A stretch of 64,000 nucleotides of DNA from an uncultured Pelagibacteraceae bacterium (lineage in GTDB: Bacteria; Pseudomonadota; Alphaproteobacteria; Pelagibacterales; Pelagibacteraceae), in the NCBI GenBank assembly GCA_902629075.1, contig CACOPK010000001.1, positions 115,771-179,770 on the forward strand, given 5' to 3'. The position numbers and the translations under genes were made by a program. Every line of letters starts with the position of its first letter. The stretch's first letter is position 1. The notes under the pieces were generated by a model that searched no databases, had not been told where the DNA came from, and worked only from the letters and a program-made list of their open reading frames with translations. Positions 29,939 to 39,933 of this stretch are shown one piece after another.

Positions 29939-30856
29939 TTAATTATTATCTTCTTTTTTTTTCCAACTATTTTGACTTATTTCTTCCCCTTCTTTAATTG
30001 GATTTATTTTAGCTCGCGGGTATACCTTTTTTAATCCCTCAGCAACTACTACATCACCTGCATTAAGTCCTGATAATATTTCGACTTTACCTTCACTTCT
30101 GTTACCTGTCTGGACCTCTATTTTATTAACTATATTTTCTGGTGACACCTTGTATACAAATGTTTTCTCACCCTCCATGATTACACTTGTATCTGGTACA
30201 CCTAACGAATTTCTCATATTAAACATAACACTCACTTCTAAAAGAGATCCTGAAATAAGCTCTAGGTTCGAATTATCAATCTTTATTCTTGTAAGTAAAC
30301 TTCTAGTATCTGCATTAATTCTGCTTGAAATAAAATCAATTTCACCGATAAAAATTTTGTTTTTAAAACTAGATACTTTTGCTTCAATAGGTAAACCTTT
30401 TTCGAGAACGGAAGAATAATTTTCTGGAATTTTTATGTCTGAGTAAATTACTTTAGTATCATCCAGTGTAATAATTATAGTTTTATCAGAAACAAATATA
30501 TCCTCAGTTAATCCAGTGTAGCCGAGAACCCCACTAAATGGAGCTATAATATCACCACTTTTTAATTTAACAATTATATCTCCTTTATTGACATAGTTGT
30601 TTAGGTTTAGTTCATTTAAAAGATCATCCTTTTTAATACGAAATGAGTCATTTCTATTTGATATCGCAGTGCCAAAAGTTTCAATTTTTTCAAAAAATCT
30701 ATTTTCAATTACTTCTGTAACCATAATTCCTGGAGGCGGTATCTTTCCAAATTTTTTCTTAAAATGATTTCCAATCATTGTTCTGGCAATAATTACTGAT
30801 GCAATTATTAGAAAGAAAATTATTATAATTGATAAAATTTTAGTTGATCTTTTCAT
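29939..30856 (-). CDS. RND efflux periplasmic adaptor (membrane fusion protein)
   Basis: N-terminal TM anchor, IIAPFSGVLGY, GDVVVAEGLKKVYPRAKI. Confidence 0.88.
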   Translation of the reverse strand: MKRSTKILSIIIIFFLIIASVIIARTMIGNHFKKKFGKIPPPGIMVTEVIENRFFEKIETFGTAISNRNDSFRIKKDDLLNELNLNNYVNKGDIIVKLKSGDIIAPFSGVLGYTGLTEDIFVSDKTIIITLDDTKVIYSDIKIPENYSSVLEKGLPIEAKVSSFKNKIFIGEIDFISSRINADTRSLLTRIKIDNSNLELISGSLLEVSVMFNMRNSLGVPDTSVIMEGEKTFVYKVSPENIVNKIEVQTGNRSEGKVEILSGLNAGDVVVAEGLKKVYPRAKINPIKEGEEISQNSWKKKEDNN

Positions 30857-31671
30857 TTAATTAATCCGTATTCACTCCATGAACCATCGTAAATGGTAGG
30901 AGTATATTTAGTATTAATCAAAGAATATGCAAGCGCTAAAACTGAGGCAGTAACACCTGAGCCACAGCTAAAAACTACATTATTATCTTGAGTATTTATA
31001 ACTTTTTTAAAAATTTGATTTAGATCATCCTTTTTTTTAAAAGTATTATTATTTTTATTAATAATTTGGGTAAATGGTAAACAGCTGGATCCTTTTATAG
31101 ATCCACTTTTTACATTAGGTCTTAACTCTGGAACTATACCCTTAAATCTTTCGTAACTTCTTGCGTCAACTACTTTAAATTTATTTATTTTTATATTTTT
31201 ATGAATTTCTATTTTAGATTTTACCATCTTTTTATCTTCAATAGCCTTATAATTACTTTTATTAATAGTTGTCTCATAATTAACAGTAGGCTTTCCCTCT
31301 TGTTTCCATTTTTTTAATCCGCCGTCTAACACAGAAACCAGTGATGGATCATGACCAAAATATCTGAAAGTATACCAGCATCTGCAAGAACTTATTAAAT
31401 CTGAATTATCGTATATAATTATATTATCATTATTTGAAATTCCTAAATCAGAGACTATATCTTCCCACATTTCTAATGAAGGCAGCATATGTGGCAGTTT
31501 TGTTTTTGGGTTTGAATTTTTATCTATATCAAAAAAAATTGAATTTTTTATGTGCTCATCAGAATATTCTTTTATTGCGTTTCTATTTTGATTAGGCAAG
31601 TGCCAAGTGCTATCAATTATTTTCACTTTGTCTAAATTTTCAATTAACCAATCACTAGTTACTATAGACAT
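30853..31671 (-). CDS. sseA: 3-mercaptopyruvate / thiosulfate sulfurtransferase
   Basis: Two rhodanese domains, active loop CGSGVTAS. Confidence 0.9.
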   Translation of the reverse strand: MSIVTSDWLIENLDKVKIIDSTWHLPNQNRNAIKEYSDEHIKNSIFFDIDKNSNPKTKLPHMLPSLEMWEDIVSDLGISNNDNIIIYDNSDLISSCRCWYTFRYFGHDPSLVSVLDGGLKKWKQEGKPTVNYETTINKSNYKAIEDKKMVKSKIEIHKNIKINKFKVVDARSYERFKGIVPELRPNVKSGSIKGSSCLPFTQIINKNNNTFKKKDDLNQIFKKVINTQDNNVVFSCGSGVTASVLALAYSLINTKYTPTIYDGSWSEYGLIK

Positions 31672-32120
31672 TAAAATCTATTTTTTTCTAAATATTTTTG
31701 ATGGTATTCTTCAGCTTTAGAATAATTTTTTATTTCAGAGACCTTTGTAGTAATTTTTGAGTCAAATTTATCATTAAATTTTTCAATCTTATTTAATGAA
31801 ATTTTTTTCTGTTCATCGTTGTTAAAAAATATTTCACTTCTATATTGGGTTCCTATATCTGGTCCTTGCCTATTAAGAGTTGTTGGATCATGAAATTCAA
31901 AAAAATAATCAAGTATTTGTTCGTAAGATATTTTTTTTGGATCAAATGTTAATTTAACAACTTCTGCATGTTCAGTTTTCCCTGTACATACTTCTTTATA
32001 AGTAGCGTTAGACATTTTTCCTCCACAATATCCTACTTCGGTCTCAACAATACCTTCTAATTCACCAAATTTTTTTTCTGGTCCCCAAAAACAACCTAAT
32101 GCTAAAACAGCTATTTCCAT
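31671..32120 (-). CDS. msrA: Peptide-methionine (S)-S-oxide reductase
   Basis: LGCFWGPEKKF, VGYCGG, FHDPTTLNRQGPDIGTQYRS. Confidence 0.95.
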   Translation of the reverse strand: MEIAVLALGCFWGPEKKFGELEGIVETEVGYCGGKMSNATYKEVCTGKTEHAEVVKLTFDPKKISYEQILDYFFEFHDPTTLNRQGPDIGTQYRSEIFFNNDEQKKISLNKIEKFNDKFDSKITTKVSEIKNYSKAEEYHQKYLEKNRF

Positions 32121-32154
32121 TGATTATTCCTCATTTTTAATTAAAGATAATCTT

Positions 32155-33036
32155 ATGCTTTCCAAAAATCAATTAGGTTTTTTCTACATGTTCATTTCAG
32201 TATGTGCTTTCTCTTTAATGGACGTTATTGTTAAGTGGTCCGATGATTATCCGGTTGGGCAAGTTTTATTTTTCAGAGGTTTTTGTGGCATGATACCTAT
32301 ATTGTTTCTCATTCCCAAAGATAGATTTTTAAATTTTTACAAAACTGACAGACCCTTTCTACATTTAAAGAGATGTCTTGCAGGTTTGATAGCACTAATC
32401 TCTATATTTGTCGCACTAAGAAATCTTCCATTAGCAACAGTTGTGAGTATTACTTTTGCTGCACCAATATTTACAACAATTTTCTCAATTTTTTTGTTAA
32501 ATGAAAAAGTTCGTTTATATAGATGGCTGGCAGTTCTTGTGGGATTTTTAGGAGTTATAATTATTTCTGAACCAGGACTTACTTCATTAAATATTTATTA
32601 CTTATATCCAATAATTTTTTGTTTAGGCTTGTCTTATGTTGCAATAGCAATAAGAAAATTATCTACAACTGAACCTGTATGGTTAATCGGCTTTTTCTTT
32701 TCATTTTCAATAATGATTTTGAGTTTTTTAACTTTTTATCAGGGTTGGAAAATGCCAAGCTTAATTGATTTATCTCTATTATCTATGATTGGAGTCCTTG
32801 GAGGATTAGCAAATTTATGGCTTACCCAATCATATAAATATTCTGAAGTTAGCCTAGTAACTCCATTAAAATATTTAGCATTAGTATTTGCAATAATATT
32901 TGGATATTTTATATGGGATGAAGTTCCAACAATAAAAACACTTATGGGCGCTTTACTAGTAATCACCTCGTCTTTTATAATCTTTAGAAGAGAAATGTAT
33001 TTAAAAAAGCAAGTTTCAATTACAAGACATGAGTAA
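32155..33036 (+). CDS. EamA/DMT-family transporter
   Basis: Ten-TM EamA pattern. Confidence 0.85.
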   Translation: MLSKNQLGFFYMFISVCAFSLMDVIVKWSDDYPVGQVLFFRGFCGMIPILFLIPKDRFLNFYKTDRPFLHLKRCLAGLIALISIFVALRNLPLATVVSITFAAPIFTTIFSIFLLNEKVRLYRWLAVLVGFLGVIIISEPGLTSLNIYYLYPIIFCLGLSYVAIAIRKLSTTEPVWLIGFFFSFSIMILSFLTFYQGWKMPSLIDLSLLSMIGVLGGLANLWLTQSYKYSEVSLVTPLKYLALVFAIIFGYFIWDEVPTIKTLMGALLVITSSFIIFRREMYLKKQVSITRHE

Positions 33037-33655
33037 ACAACCATCTTATTGGAATAATGCAAAGAGATATCTTTCTAAAAAAGATACTATAATGAGGAAT
33101 TTAATATACAGATACTCCGACGCAAATTTGACGTCGCGAAAAGATATTTTTTTCTCACTATGTAAAAGTATCATTGGTCAACAAATCAGTGTAGCTGCAG
33201 CTAATTCTGTTTTTTTAAAATTTAAAAAAAAATGTAATAACAAAATAAGTGCAAAGACTGTCTCTAATTTAACTTTTAGCCAGTTAAAAAATTGTGGCCT
33301 AAGCCGTCAAAAAGTTTTAGGAATTAAAAGTTTAGCAAAACAAACAATTAATAAATCTTTTAATCCTAAATTGATAAATAAAATGAATGACGAAGAAGCT
33401 ATAAATTATTTATCTAATTTAAAACAGATTGGAAGATGGTCAGCAGAGATGATACTACTTTTCACTTATAATAGATCTAATATTTGGCCTATTCAAGATA
33501 TTGGCCTCCTGAGAGCAATTTCAAAAAATTATAAAAAAAAATACTTACCTCCTGAAAAATTTGTTAATTTACTTAAGAAAAGATATACACCTTATTGTTC
33601 TGTAGCAACATGGTATCTATGGAGAAGCATTGATCCTGAGCCTATTCAGTATTAA
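33029..33655 (+). CDS. DNA-3-methyladenine glycosylase (HhH-GPD family)
   Basis: SLCKSIIGQQISVAAANSVF and LKQIGRWSAEMILLF...WPIQDIGL. Confidence 0.88.
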   Translation: MSKQPSYWNNAKRYLSKKDTIMRNLIYRYSDANLTSRKDIFFSLCKSIIGQQISVAAANSVFLKFKKKCNNKISAKTVSNLTFSQLKNCGLSRQKVLGIKSLAKQTINKSFNPKLINKMNDEEAINYLSNLKQIGRWSAEMILLFTYNRSNIWPIQDIGLLRAISKNYKKKYLPPEKFVNLLKKRYTPYCSVATWYLWRSIDPEPIQY

Positions 33656-33941
33656 ATCCTTCAACAACTTGCATATGACGTTTTGTTGTATTCTTCGCAA
33701 TGTCCCAACCAGCCTTATACTCTTTTGAATTTTTACATTCCAAAGCTTTTTGATAACTAGGAAATTCCCAAACGACTGTTCTAATAAAATCTTCACCTTC
33801 ACATGTTTTGTGATCACCACCTCTTATTAGCGGAACACCACCAAAACTTTTTATAATTGGTGTCACTGTTTCTGCATATCTTTTTAAATTTTCTTGATTT
33901 TCAACTTTATAATATAAACTAACCCAATATCCTTTTTTCAT
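33642..33941 (-). CDS. DUF1330 domain protein
   Basis: GYWVSLYYKVENQENLKRYAE...RTVVWEFPSYQKALECKNSKEY. Confidence 0.78.
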   Translation of the reverse strand: MKKGYWVSLYYKVENQENLKRYAETVTPIIKSFGGVPLIRGGDHKTCEGEDFIRTVVWEFPSYQKALECKNSKEYKAGWDIAKNTTKRHMQVVEGFNTE

Positions 33942-33942
33942 A

Positions 33943-34842
33943 TTAATCTAACCATTCTTTATATTTGTTTAAATTCAATTTAATTGTTTCTGGTAAATTC
34001 TCTAAATTATATTTTTCAAGTTTTTCTCCACCTCCTATTTTATTTATAGTTTTATCGACTCTTAAATCGTAAATTGCTTGCTTACTTTCCATTATTTTTT
34101 TTATATCTTGCACATTAATAGGTTCTAAATCAAATTCTCTGTGATGAAGATACGATTTTAACTTATGCTCTATTTCTTCAGCACTTTTAATATTTGAAAA
34201 ATGCCAACCACCATTATTTATTATATTTACACTAATAAACTTTTTATCTGAAAATAAAGCATCTATTCTAAAAAAAGGATATTTTCTGTCCTTGATGTTT
34301 CGAAGCCATTGAGCATTAACAAAATTTTTTTTTCGGCAAGCTTTCGTGCCTGTCCATTGCATATTTGGTAATTTTAAATTGAATTTGTAGTAAAACATAT
34401 CCTGTTTAAATAAGATAATCTTCTCTTTAATTTTTTTGATATCAATATTTGACAAATTTGGTATCTCATCAACATCAGAAATTAATATAATATCCTCATC
34501 CTTTGCTTCTTTAAGACCTTCTCTAATATAATTTCTTTGACCATTTTCTCTATAAAGTGCGTTCATAATATATTTAGTTGACTTTGTAGCCTCATCATCT
34601 TTTTCATGTACTTTCTGAATTTCGAAGGGAGTCTCGTTGTAAATTTTATAAATAATTTTTTTTTTAAATTTTCCAAATTTATTAATATCAAATTTTAAAT
34701 CACGTTTATCACCTTTGTGGGTGAAGCAGGATTCGATTATTACGAAATAGTCTACATATTTATCTAGATAATTTAGCCTAGTATCTAGGACAATTTCCTC
34801 ATCAAAATACATGAAACAATCAAAAATTCTCATTCTGAGCAA
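33943..34842 (-). CDS. Glycosyltransferase family 17-like protein
   Basis: IFDCFMYFDEEIVLDTRLNYLDKYVDYFVIIES...ILISDVDEIPN. Confidence 0.8.
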   Translation of the reverse strand: MLRMRIFDCFMYFDEEIVLDTRLNYLDKYVDYFVIIESCFTHKGDKRDLKFDINKFGKFKKKIIYKIYNETPFEIQKVHEKDDEATKSTKYIMNALYRENGQRNYIREGLKEAKDEDIILISDVDEIPNLSNIDIKKIKEKIILFKQDMFYYKFNLKLPNMQWTGTKACRKKNFVNAQWLRNIKDRKYPFFRIDALFSDKKFISVNIINNGGWHFSNIKSAEEIEHKLKSYLHHREFDLEPINVQDIKKIMESKQAIYDLRVDKTINKIGGGEKLEKYNLENLPETIKLNLNKYKEWLD

Positions 34843-34899
34843 CTGTTTTAATATAATTTTTGAAATAAATCGAAGAATAAATTAAATAATTAGTAAATT

Positions 34900-35211
34900 A
34901 TGAAAATAAAAATTATCTTATTATTAATATTAAGTTTTGTAGTATCTAATCAGTCATTTTCAGATGACATTTATAATCAAGGAAAAGATATTTTTTTAAA
35001 TAGTGGCAACTGTGCAACTTGTCATTCACTTAAAGATGCTGGCTCAGTAGCAAATGTAGGACCAAATTTAAATGAGATTAGACCTGATATTGGAAGAGTT
35101 ATTAATTCAGTTACGAATGGTATCGGTGTAATGCCATCAATGCTAGGAATTTTATCTGATAAAGAAATAGAAGCAGTCGCATATTATGTTTCGGAGGCAT
35201 CTATAAATTAA
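34900..35211 (+). CDS. Secreted small class I cytochrome c
   Basis: Signal peptide, CATCH haem-binding motif, distal M in IGVMPSM. Confidence 0.9.
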   Translation: MKIKIILLLILSFVVSNQSFSDDIYNQGKDIFLNSGNCATCHSLKDAGSVANVGPNLNEIRPDIGRVINSVTNGIGVMPSMLGILSDKEIEAVAYYVSEASIN

Positions 35212-35213
35212 TT

Positions 35214-36116
35214 TCAGATATTGTGATTTTTAATCCAATAATTTGCAATTTCTTCTCTTTTACAAATCCACACTTTGTCCATATTAGTAATATAATCTAT
35301 AAACCTTTCCAGTGACTTTATCCTACCTGGTTTGCCAATTATTCTGCAATGCAAACCAACTGACATCATTTTAGGATTATCTTTTCCTTCTTCATACAAT
35401 GCATCAAAACTATCTTTTAAATAATTAAAAAACTGATCACCAGAGTTGAAGCCTTGATTTGTAAGAAATCTCATATCATTATTATCAAGAGTATAAGGTA
35501 TCATTAGTTGTTTTTTTTTACCTCTTTTTTCCCAATACGGAAGATCATCACTGTATGTGTCACTACAATATAAAAAACCACCATTTTCAATTACAAGGTC
35601 CAAAGTATTTGGGCTACATCTTCCAGTATACCATCCAACAGGCTTATGTCCAAAAATTTTATTAATACTCATAATTGCTTTTTGCATATGTTTTTTTTCA
35701 ACTGTCCTAGAAACATTTTGATAATCAATCCACCTCCAACCATGAGAGGCAATCTCATAGTTTGATTTTTTCATTTCTTTACAAATTTCAAGATTTCTCT
35801 CAAAAGCCATACCAACCCCAAATATTGTCAAAGGAAGATTATATTTTTTAAATAATTTATGTATTCTCCAAAAACCAACTCTTGATCCATATTCATAAAG
35901 TGATTCCATATTAATATGACGTCCCTTAATCGCTTTAGCATTAATTATCTCAGATAAAAAAATCTCAGAAGATTTGTCACCGTGTAAAATAGAACTCTCT
36001 CCACCTTCTTCGTAATTAAGAACAAATTGAACTGCTATTTTTGAATTGTTTGGCCATCTAACTTTTGGAGGATTTGCACCATAGCCTAACATATTTCGTG
36101 GATATTTATTTTTCAT
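35214..36116 (-). CDS. puuE: Allantoinase of the polysaccharide deacetylase family (PuuE)
   Basis: NYEEGGESSILHGD...EIASHGWRWIDY...GWYTGRCSPNT; first of the puuE-allA-alc-uraD block. Confidence 0.9.
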   Translation of the reverse strand: MKNKYPRNMLGYGANPPKVRWPNNSKIAVQFVLNYEEGGESSILHGDKSSEIFLSEIINAKAIKGRHINMESLYEYGSRVGFWRIHKLFKKYNLPLTIFGVGMAFERNLEICKEMKKSNYEIASHGWRWIDYQNVSRTVEKKHMQKAIMSINKIFGHKPVGWYTGRCSPNTLDLVIENGGFLYCSDTYSDDLPYWEKRGKKKQLMIPYTLDNNDMRFLTNQGFNSGDQFFNYLKDSFDALYEEGKDNPKMMSVGLHCRIIGKPGRIKSLERFIDYITNMDKVWICKREEIANYWIKNHNI

Positions 36117-36607
36117 TTTGAAAGATATATTTTTTCTTTTTTAAATTTATGAATAATTAAGTTGTTTCCTTTGCCTTTTCTATCAATAACCAAAAAATTC
36201 ATATTTTTCGTTGAAATAAGTGGAAAATGCCAAATTCCTGGGTTTAAATTTATTCCTGTTTGTTTTGGGATTCTAAATGATTCTATTTTTTTTAAATTAG
36301 GCCTCTCTCCTTTCGGTGCAACAAACACAAGAAATGAAGTTTCTTTCATAGGTACAAATGCCTGACTCCCTAATGGATGTTTCTCCATCATGTCAACTTT
36401 CATTGGAAAACTTCTTTTTTTTGCTGAAAAAATACTTACTATAGTTGAACCTTTTTTTGTAGACGTATTTATTTTTCCGAGATTATCATATCTTTTTGCA
36501 AAACCATTGTTGATTTTAAAATATTTTTTTTTACTTGTATCAATAATCTGTCCAAATTTTTTAAAATTTTTTTTACTAACTTTTTTAGGTTTTACAATCA
36601 ACTTCAT
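36113..36607 (-). CDS. allA: Ureidoglycolate lyase
   Basis: EKHPLGSQAFVPM, GINLNPGIWHFPLI. Confidence 0.88.
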   Translation of the reverse strand: MKLIVKPKKVSKKNFKKFGQIIDTSKKKYFKINNGFAKRYDNLGKINTSTKKGSTIVSIFSAKKRSFPMKVDMMEKHPLGSQAFVPMKETSFLVFVAPKGERPNLKKIESFRIPKQTGINLNPGIWHFPLISTKNMNFLVIDRKGKGNNLIIHKFKKEKIYLSK

Positions 36608-37590
36608 TTTACTACTTTACCAAAAGCCCTTATTCTAGAAATACCACCATCAGGAAAAATATTTATTTTTAAACAGTTCACTTTATTTTTTCCATTAGAA
36701 TTACTTTTAAAAAAGTGTTTTTTATGAGGTTTCAATTTAGTTTTTGTTAAAAAAATCCTCCATTTTTTTGAATTAGAAATAATTTTTTTTAATTTTAGTT
36801 TATTTGATATTAGAGCTGATTGAACTGTAAGTGATTCTGGATAATTTCCTTTAAAATGGTGAGTATCAATTTCTAACTTTTTAATAATTCCAGGTTTGCC
36901 AAATTTAATAATTATCCAATCAAAATTTTTACCTCTACTTCTTCTTGTTTCCCATCCATCACCCATATTAACCCCAGTTCCGGGACTAAGAACATTTTCA
37001 GCTTTACCAAAATGTTCATTATTACAACCAATAATTGTAGATCCGTTTAGTATAGAGCTTAAATTTACATTTTTTCCACTTAGATTTATTTTTTCTAAAT
37101 CTACTACTCCATTAAGTCTTATTCTTGCAACACCACCATCAGGAAAAATGTTCAACTTAATAAAATTGAAAGTTGAGTGGTTTTTTATTTTAAAATTATG
37201 ATTTCTATTTGGACCAAGTTTTTTTTTATTTAATATCATTTTCCAGATTGTTTTTTTTGTGGGATACTTTTTTGAGTAACATGCTTGCAACGAGGCTTGA
37301 GAAGGTTGGTTTCCTGAAAAATAAGATGTGTCGATGTCTATATTAAATATTTTACCAGGTCTTCCTAATTTTATAATTAAAAAATCATGACCATTCTCCC
37401 TCTTTCTTCTTGTTTCCCATCCATCCATCCATTTTCCATGTTTATCATAAACTCCTTCTTTAAAGACTGGTTTTGTTGCGCTTAGAATTCTATTTGCTGC
37501 TCCAAAAAATTCATCGGTTTTATAAATAATTTTAGACCCAAATTTTGTTTCAGCTAAATTAACAGTGCTTTTAAATTTATTTTTTTTCAT
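36604..37590 (-). CDS. alc: Allantoicase
   Basis: Two internal repeats containing DGWETRR and KLNIFPDGGVARIR. Confidence 0.92.
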   Translation of the reverse strand: MKKNKFKSTVNLAETKFGSKIIYKTDEFFGAANRILSATKPVFKEGVYDKHGKWMDGWETRRKRENGHDFLIIKLGRPGKIFNIDIDTSYFSGNQPSQASLQACYSKKYPTKKTIWKMILNKKKLGPNRNHNFKIKNHSTFNFIKLNIFPDGGVARIRLNGVVDLEKINLSGKNVNLSSILNGSTIIGCNNEHFGKAENVLSPGTGVNMGDGWETRRSRGKNFDWIIIKFGKPGIIKKLEIDTHHFKGNYPESLTVQSALISNKLKLKKIISNSKKWRIFLTKTKLKPHKKHFFKSNSNGKNKVNCLKINIFPDGGISRIRAFGKVVK

Positions 37591-38084
37591 TTTGTAAATA
37601 ATTCATTTAATCGGAATAGAGCAATTTTTTTAACTTGGCTTTTTGCCTCTTTGAACTCTAATTCTACATCATTATTAATTCTTTGTCTAAAATTATTTAA
37701 TATTTCAATTTTATCTTTACCTTTCACAGCTATTATAAATGGAAAACCAAATTTTTTTTCATATTCATTATTGAGAGTTTTAAACTCTTCATATTCAGCT
37801 TCCGTACAATTTTTGAGATTTGCCAGTGATTGCTCCTTACTTGAATATTGGGTCAAGTTTTTTTCAATAGCTAATTTAGGGTGAGATTTTAAAATATCTA
37901 AAATATCATTTTTTTGTGATGCCTCATAAATTTGAAACATTTTATTTATTAAATCATCTTTATCTTTGAATGGTTTATATTCCAAAAGTTTTTCAGCAAT
38001 CCATTCAGTTTTTTCAAAAATTTCTCCAAACAGGTATACAAATTTGTCTCTATTTAAATTGTTGAGATCATTTTCTAAGCTCAT
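37587..38084 (-). CDS. uraD: OHCU decarboxylase
   Basis: FGEIFEKTEWIAEKL, SHPKLA, EYEKKFGFPFIIAVKGK. Start trimmed to MSLENDLN. Confidence 0.9.
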   Translation of the reverse strand: MSLENDLNNLNRDKFVYLFGEIFEKTEWIAEKLLEYKPFKDKDDLINKMFQIYEASQKNDILDILKSHPKLAIEKNLTQYSSKEQSLANLKNCTEAEYEEFKTLNNEYEKKFGFPFIIAVKGKDKIEILNNFRQRINNDVELEFKEAKSQVKKIALFRLNELFTK

Positions 38085-38149
38085 AGTGGACGTTTTTTTA
38101 AGTTTTAATATATTAATTATTTGTTTTTGTGTAATATACAATAATCAAT

Positions 38150-38500
38150 ATGACCAAATTAACCACCCATGTTCTTGATATTTATTCTGGAAGACCAGGA
38201 AAAGGAATAAAAGTAGAATTATTTTATGTAAATGGAAAACAGAGATCAAAGTTGAATTCTGTAATTCTAAATTCTGATGGAAGACCTGAAGGTCCTCTAA
38301 TTGAAAAAGAAAATTTTAAAAATGGAAAATATGAATTAGTTTTTTATATAGGTGACTATTTTAAAAATATTCTTAAATCTGATACTACTCCTTTTTTAGA
38401 TGATGTTATTATAAGATTTGGTATTTCAAATAATAATGATCATTATCATGTTCCATTATTGGTATCTCCTTGGAGTTATTCAACTTATAGAGGGAGCTAA
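38150..38500 (+). CDS. uraH: 5-hydroxyisourate hydrolase
   Basis: LTTHVLDIYSGRPGKGIKVEL...C-terminal YSTYRGS. Confidence 0.95.
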   Translation: MTKLTTHVLDIYSGRPGKGIKVELFYVNGKQRSKLNSVILNSDGRPEGPLIEKENFKNGKYELVFYIGDYFKNILKSDTTPFLDDVIIRFGISNNNDHYHVPLLVSPWSYSTYRGS

Positions 38501-39933
38501 TGGTTTCCGATACAATTCAATTCATATTAAATAATAAAATTATAAAGATAAAAAATCCCAATCCAAATAAAACTATTTTAAATTATATTCGTAACAATTT
38601 AAAAATGATGGGTACTAAAGAAGGTTGTGCAGAGGGAGGTTGTGGCGCTTGTACAATAGTATTAGGTGAACTTAATAAAAATAAAATAGTTTATAAAGCT
38701 ATAAACGCATGTATAAGTTTTTTACCCATCTTAAATGGAAAACAGCTAATTTTAGTAGAAGATTTAAATAACGGTAATAAACTTCATCCCGTGCAAGAAG
38801 CAATGATTAAGTATCATGGTTCTCAATGTGGTTTTTGTACACCAGGTTTCACAATGTCTTTATTTTCTATGCATAAAAACAATCGATCGATTAATAATGA
38901 GGTAGTGGACGAGGCATTATCTGGAAATTTATGTAGATGTACCGGATATAGGCCTATAATTGATGCTGCGAAAAGTTTAAATAATAAAAACGATCAAGAC
39001 CAATTTAAACAAAAACAAAATAAAACTATTAAACTATTAAAAAGGATAAAAAGTATAGATATCGAAATTAATAATAGTGGAAAAAAGTTTTTTGCACCAA
39101 AAACAATTACTAATTTAAAAAAAATATTAAATAAATACCCAGACGCGAAAATTTTGAGCGGAGGCACAGATCTATCCCTCGAAGTTACAAAATTCAGAAA
39201 AGAGATTAAAACAATTATTTCATTAAATTCTGTCGAAAAGTTAAATTTTATAAAGAAAAATAAAAACTTATTAGAGATAGGTGCCACAACATCACTTTTA
39301 GAGTTCCAAAACTTTATTAAAAATTATTTTTTAGATTTTCACGATATATTAAAAAGATATGGGTCTTTACAAATAAGAAATGTAGGCACAATAGCAGGAA
39401 ATATTGCAACAGCCTCACCTATTGGAGATACACTACCTCTATTATTAACACTTGATGCAAAAATAGTTGTTCAAGGAAAAAATCAAAAAAAGATTTTTTC
39501 TTTAAGTGAATTCTTTATCTCTTATAGGAAAACAAAATTGAAGAAAGGTGAATTTATATATTCAATAAAAATTCCTATCAATAAAGATAATATTTTTAAA
39601 GCCTATAAAATTTCAAAAAGGTTTGATGATGACATTTCTTCAGTTTGTGGTTCATTTAGTTTTTTAATAAAAAAAAATAAAATCACAAAAGCTGCAATAG
39701 CTTATGGTGGTATGTCTGCTATTCCTAAAAGAGCATCAGCAATTGAAAAAAAACTTGTAAATTCAGAGTTTACTGAAAACTCATTTAGTAATGCTGTTGA
39801 TTTAATAAATAAAGATTTTTCACCATTAGATGACATGCGGGCAAGCAGTGAGTATAGATTGGCCGTAGCTAAAAATTTATTATTGAAAGCTTTCTATGAA
39901 ATAAAGAATAAACAAACAATAAGAATTAATTAA
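38500..39933 (+). CDS. xdhA: Xanthine dehydrogenase small subunit (2Fe-2S + FAD)
   Basis: GCAEGGCGACTIVLG, CGFCTPGFTMS, LCRCTGYRPI, FAD-domain NVGTIAGNIATASPIGD. Confidence 0.95.
   Translation: MVSDTIQFILNNKIIKIKNPNPNKTILNYIRNNLKMMGTKEGCAEGGCGACTIVLGELNKNKIVYKAINACISFLPILNGKQLILVEDLNNGNKLHPVQEAMIKYHGSQCGFCTPGFTMSLFSMHKNNRSINNEVVDEALSGNLCRCTGYRPIIDAAKSLNNKNDQDQFKQKQNKTIKLLKRIKSIDIEINNSGKKFFAPKTITNLKKILNKYPDAKILSGGTDLSLEVTKFRKEIKTIISLNSVEKLNFIKKNKNLLEIGATTSLLEFQNFIKNYFLDFHDILKRYGSLQIRNVGTIAGNIATASPIGDTLPLLLTLDAKIVVQGKNQKKIFSLSEFFISYRKTKLKKGEFIYSIKIPINKDNIFKAYKISKRFDDDISSVCGSFSFLIKKNKITKAAIAYGGMSAIPKRASAIEKKLVNSEFTENSFSNAVDLINKDFSPLDDMRASSEYRLAVAKNLLLKAFYEIKNKQTIRIN

Noticed and set aside
36896-37201. 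101-aa plus-strand ORF within allantoicase
   Set aside because: Antisense shadow of alc; no supporting motif.
36604-37590. DNA-level repeat (CCCATCCATC/TCTTGTTTCCCATCC) in two places
   Set aside because: It is the internal duplication typical of allantoicase domains, not a mobile or regulatory repeat.
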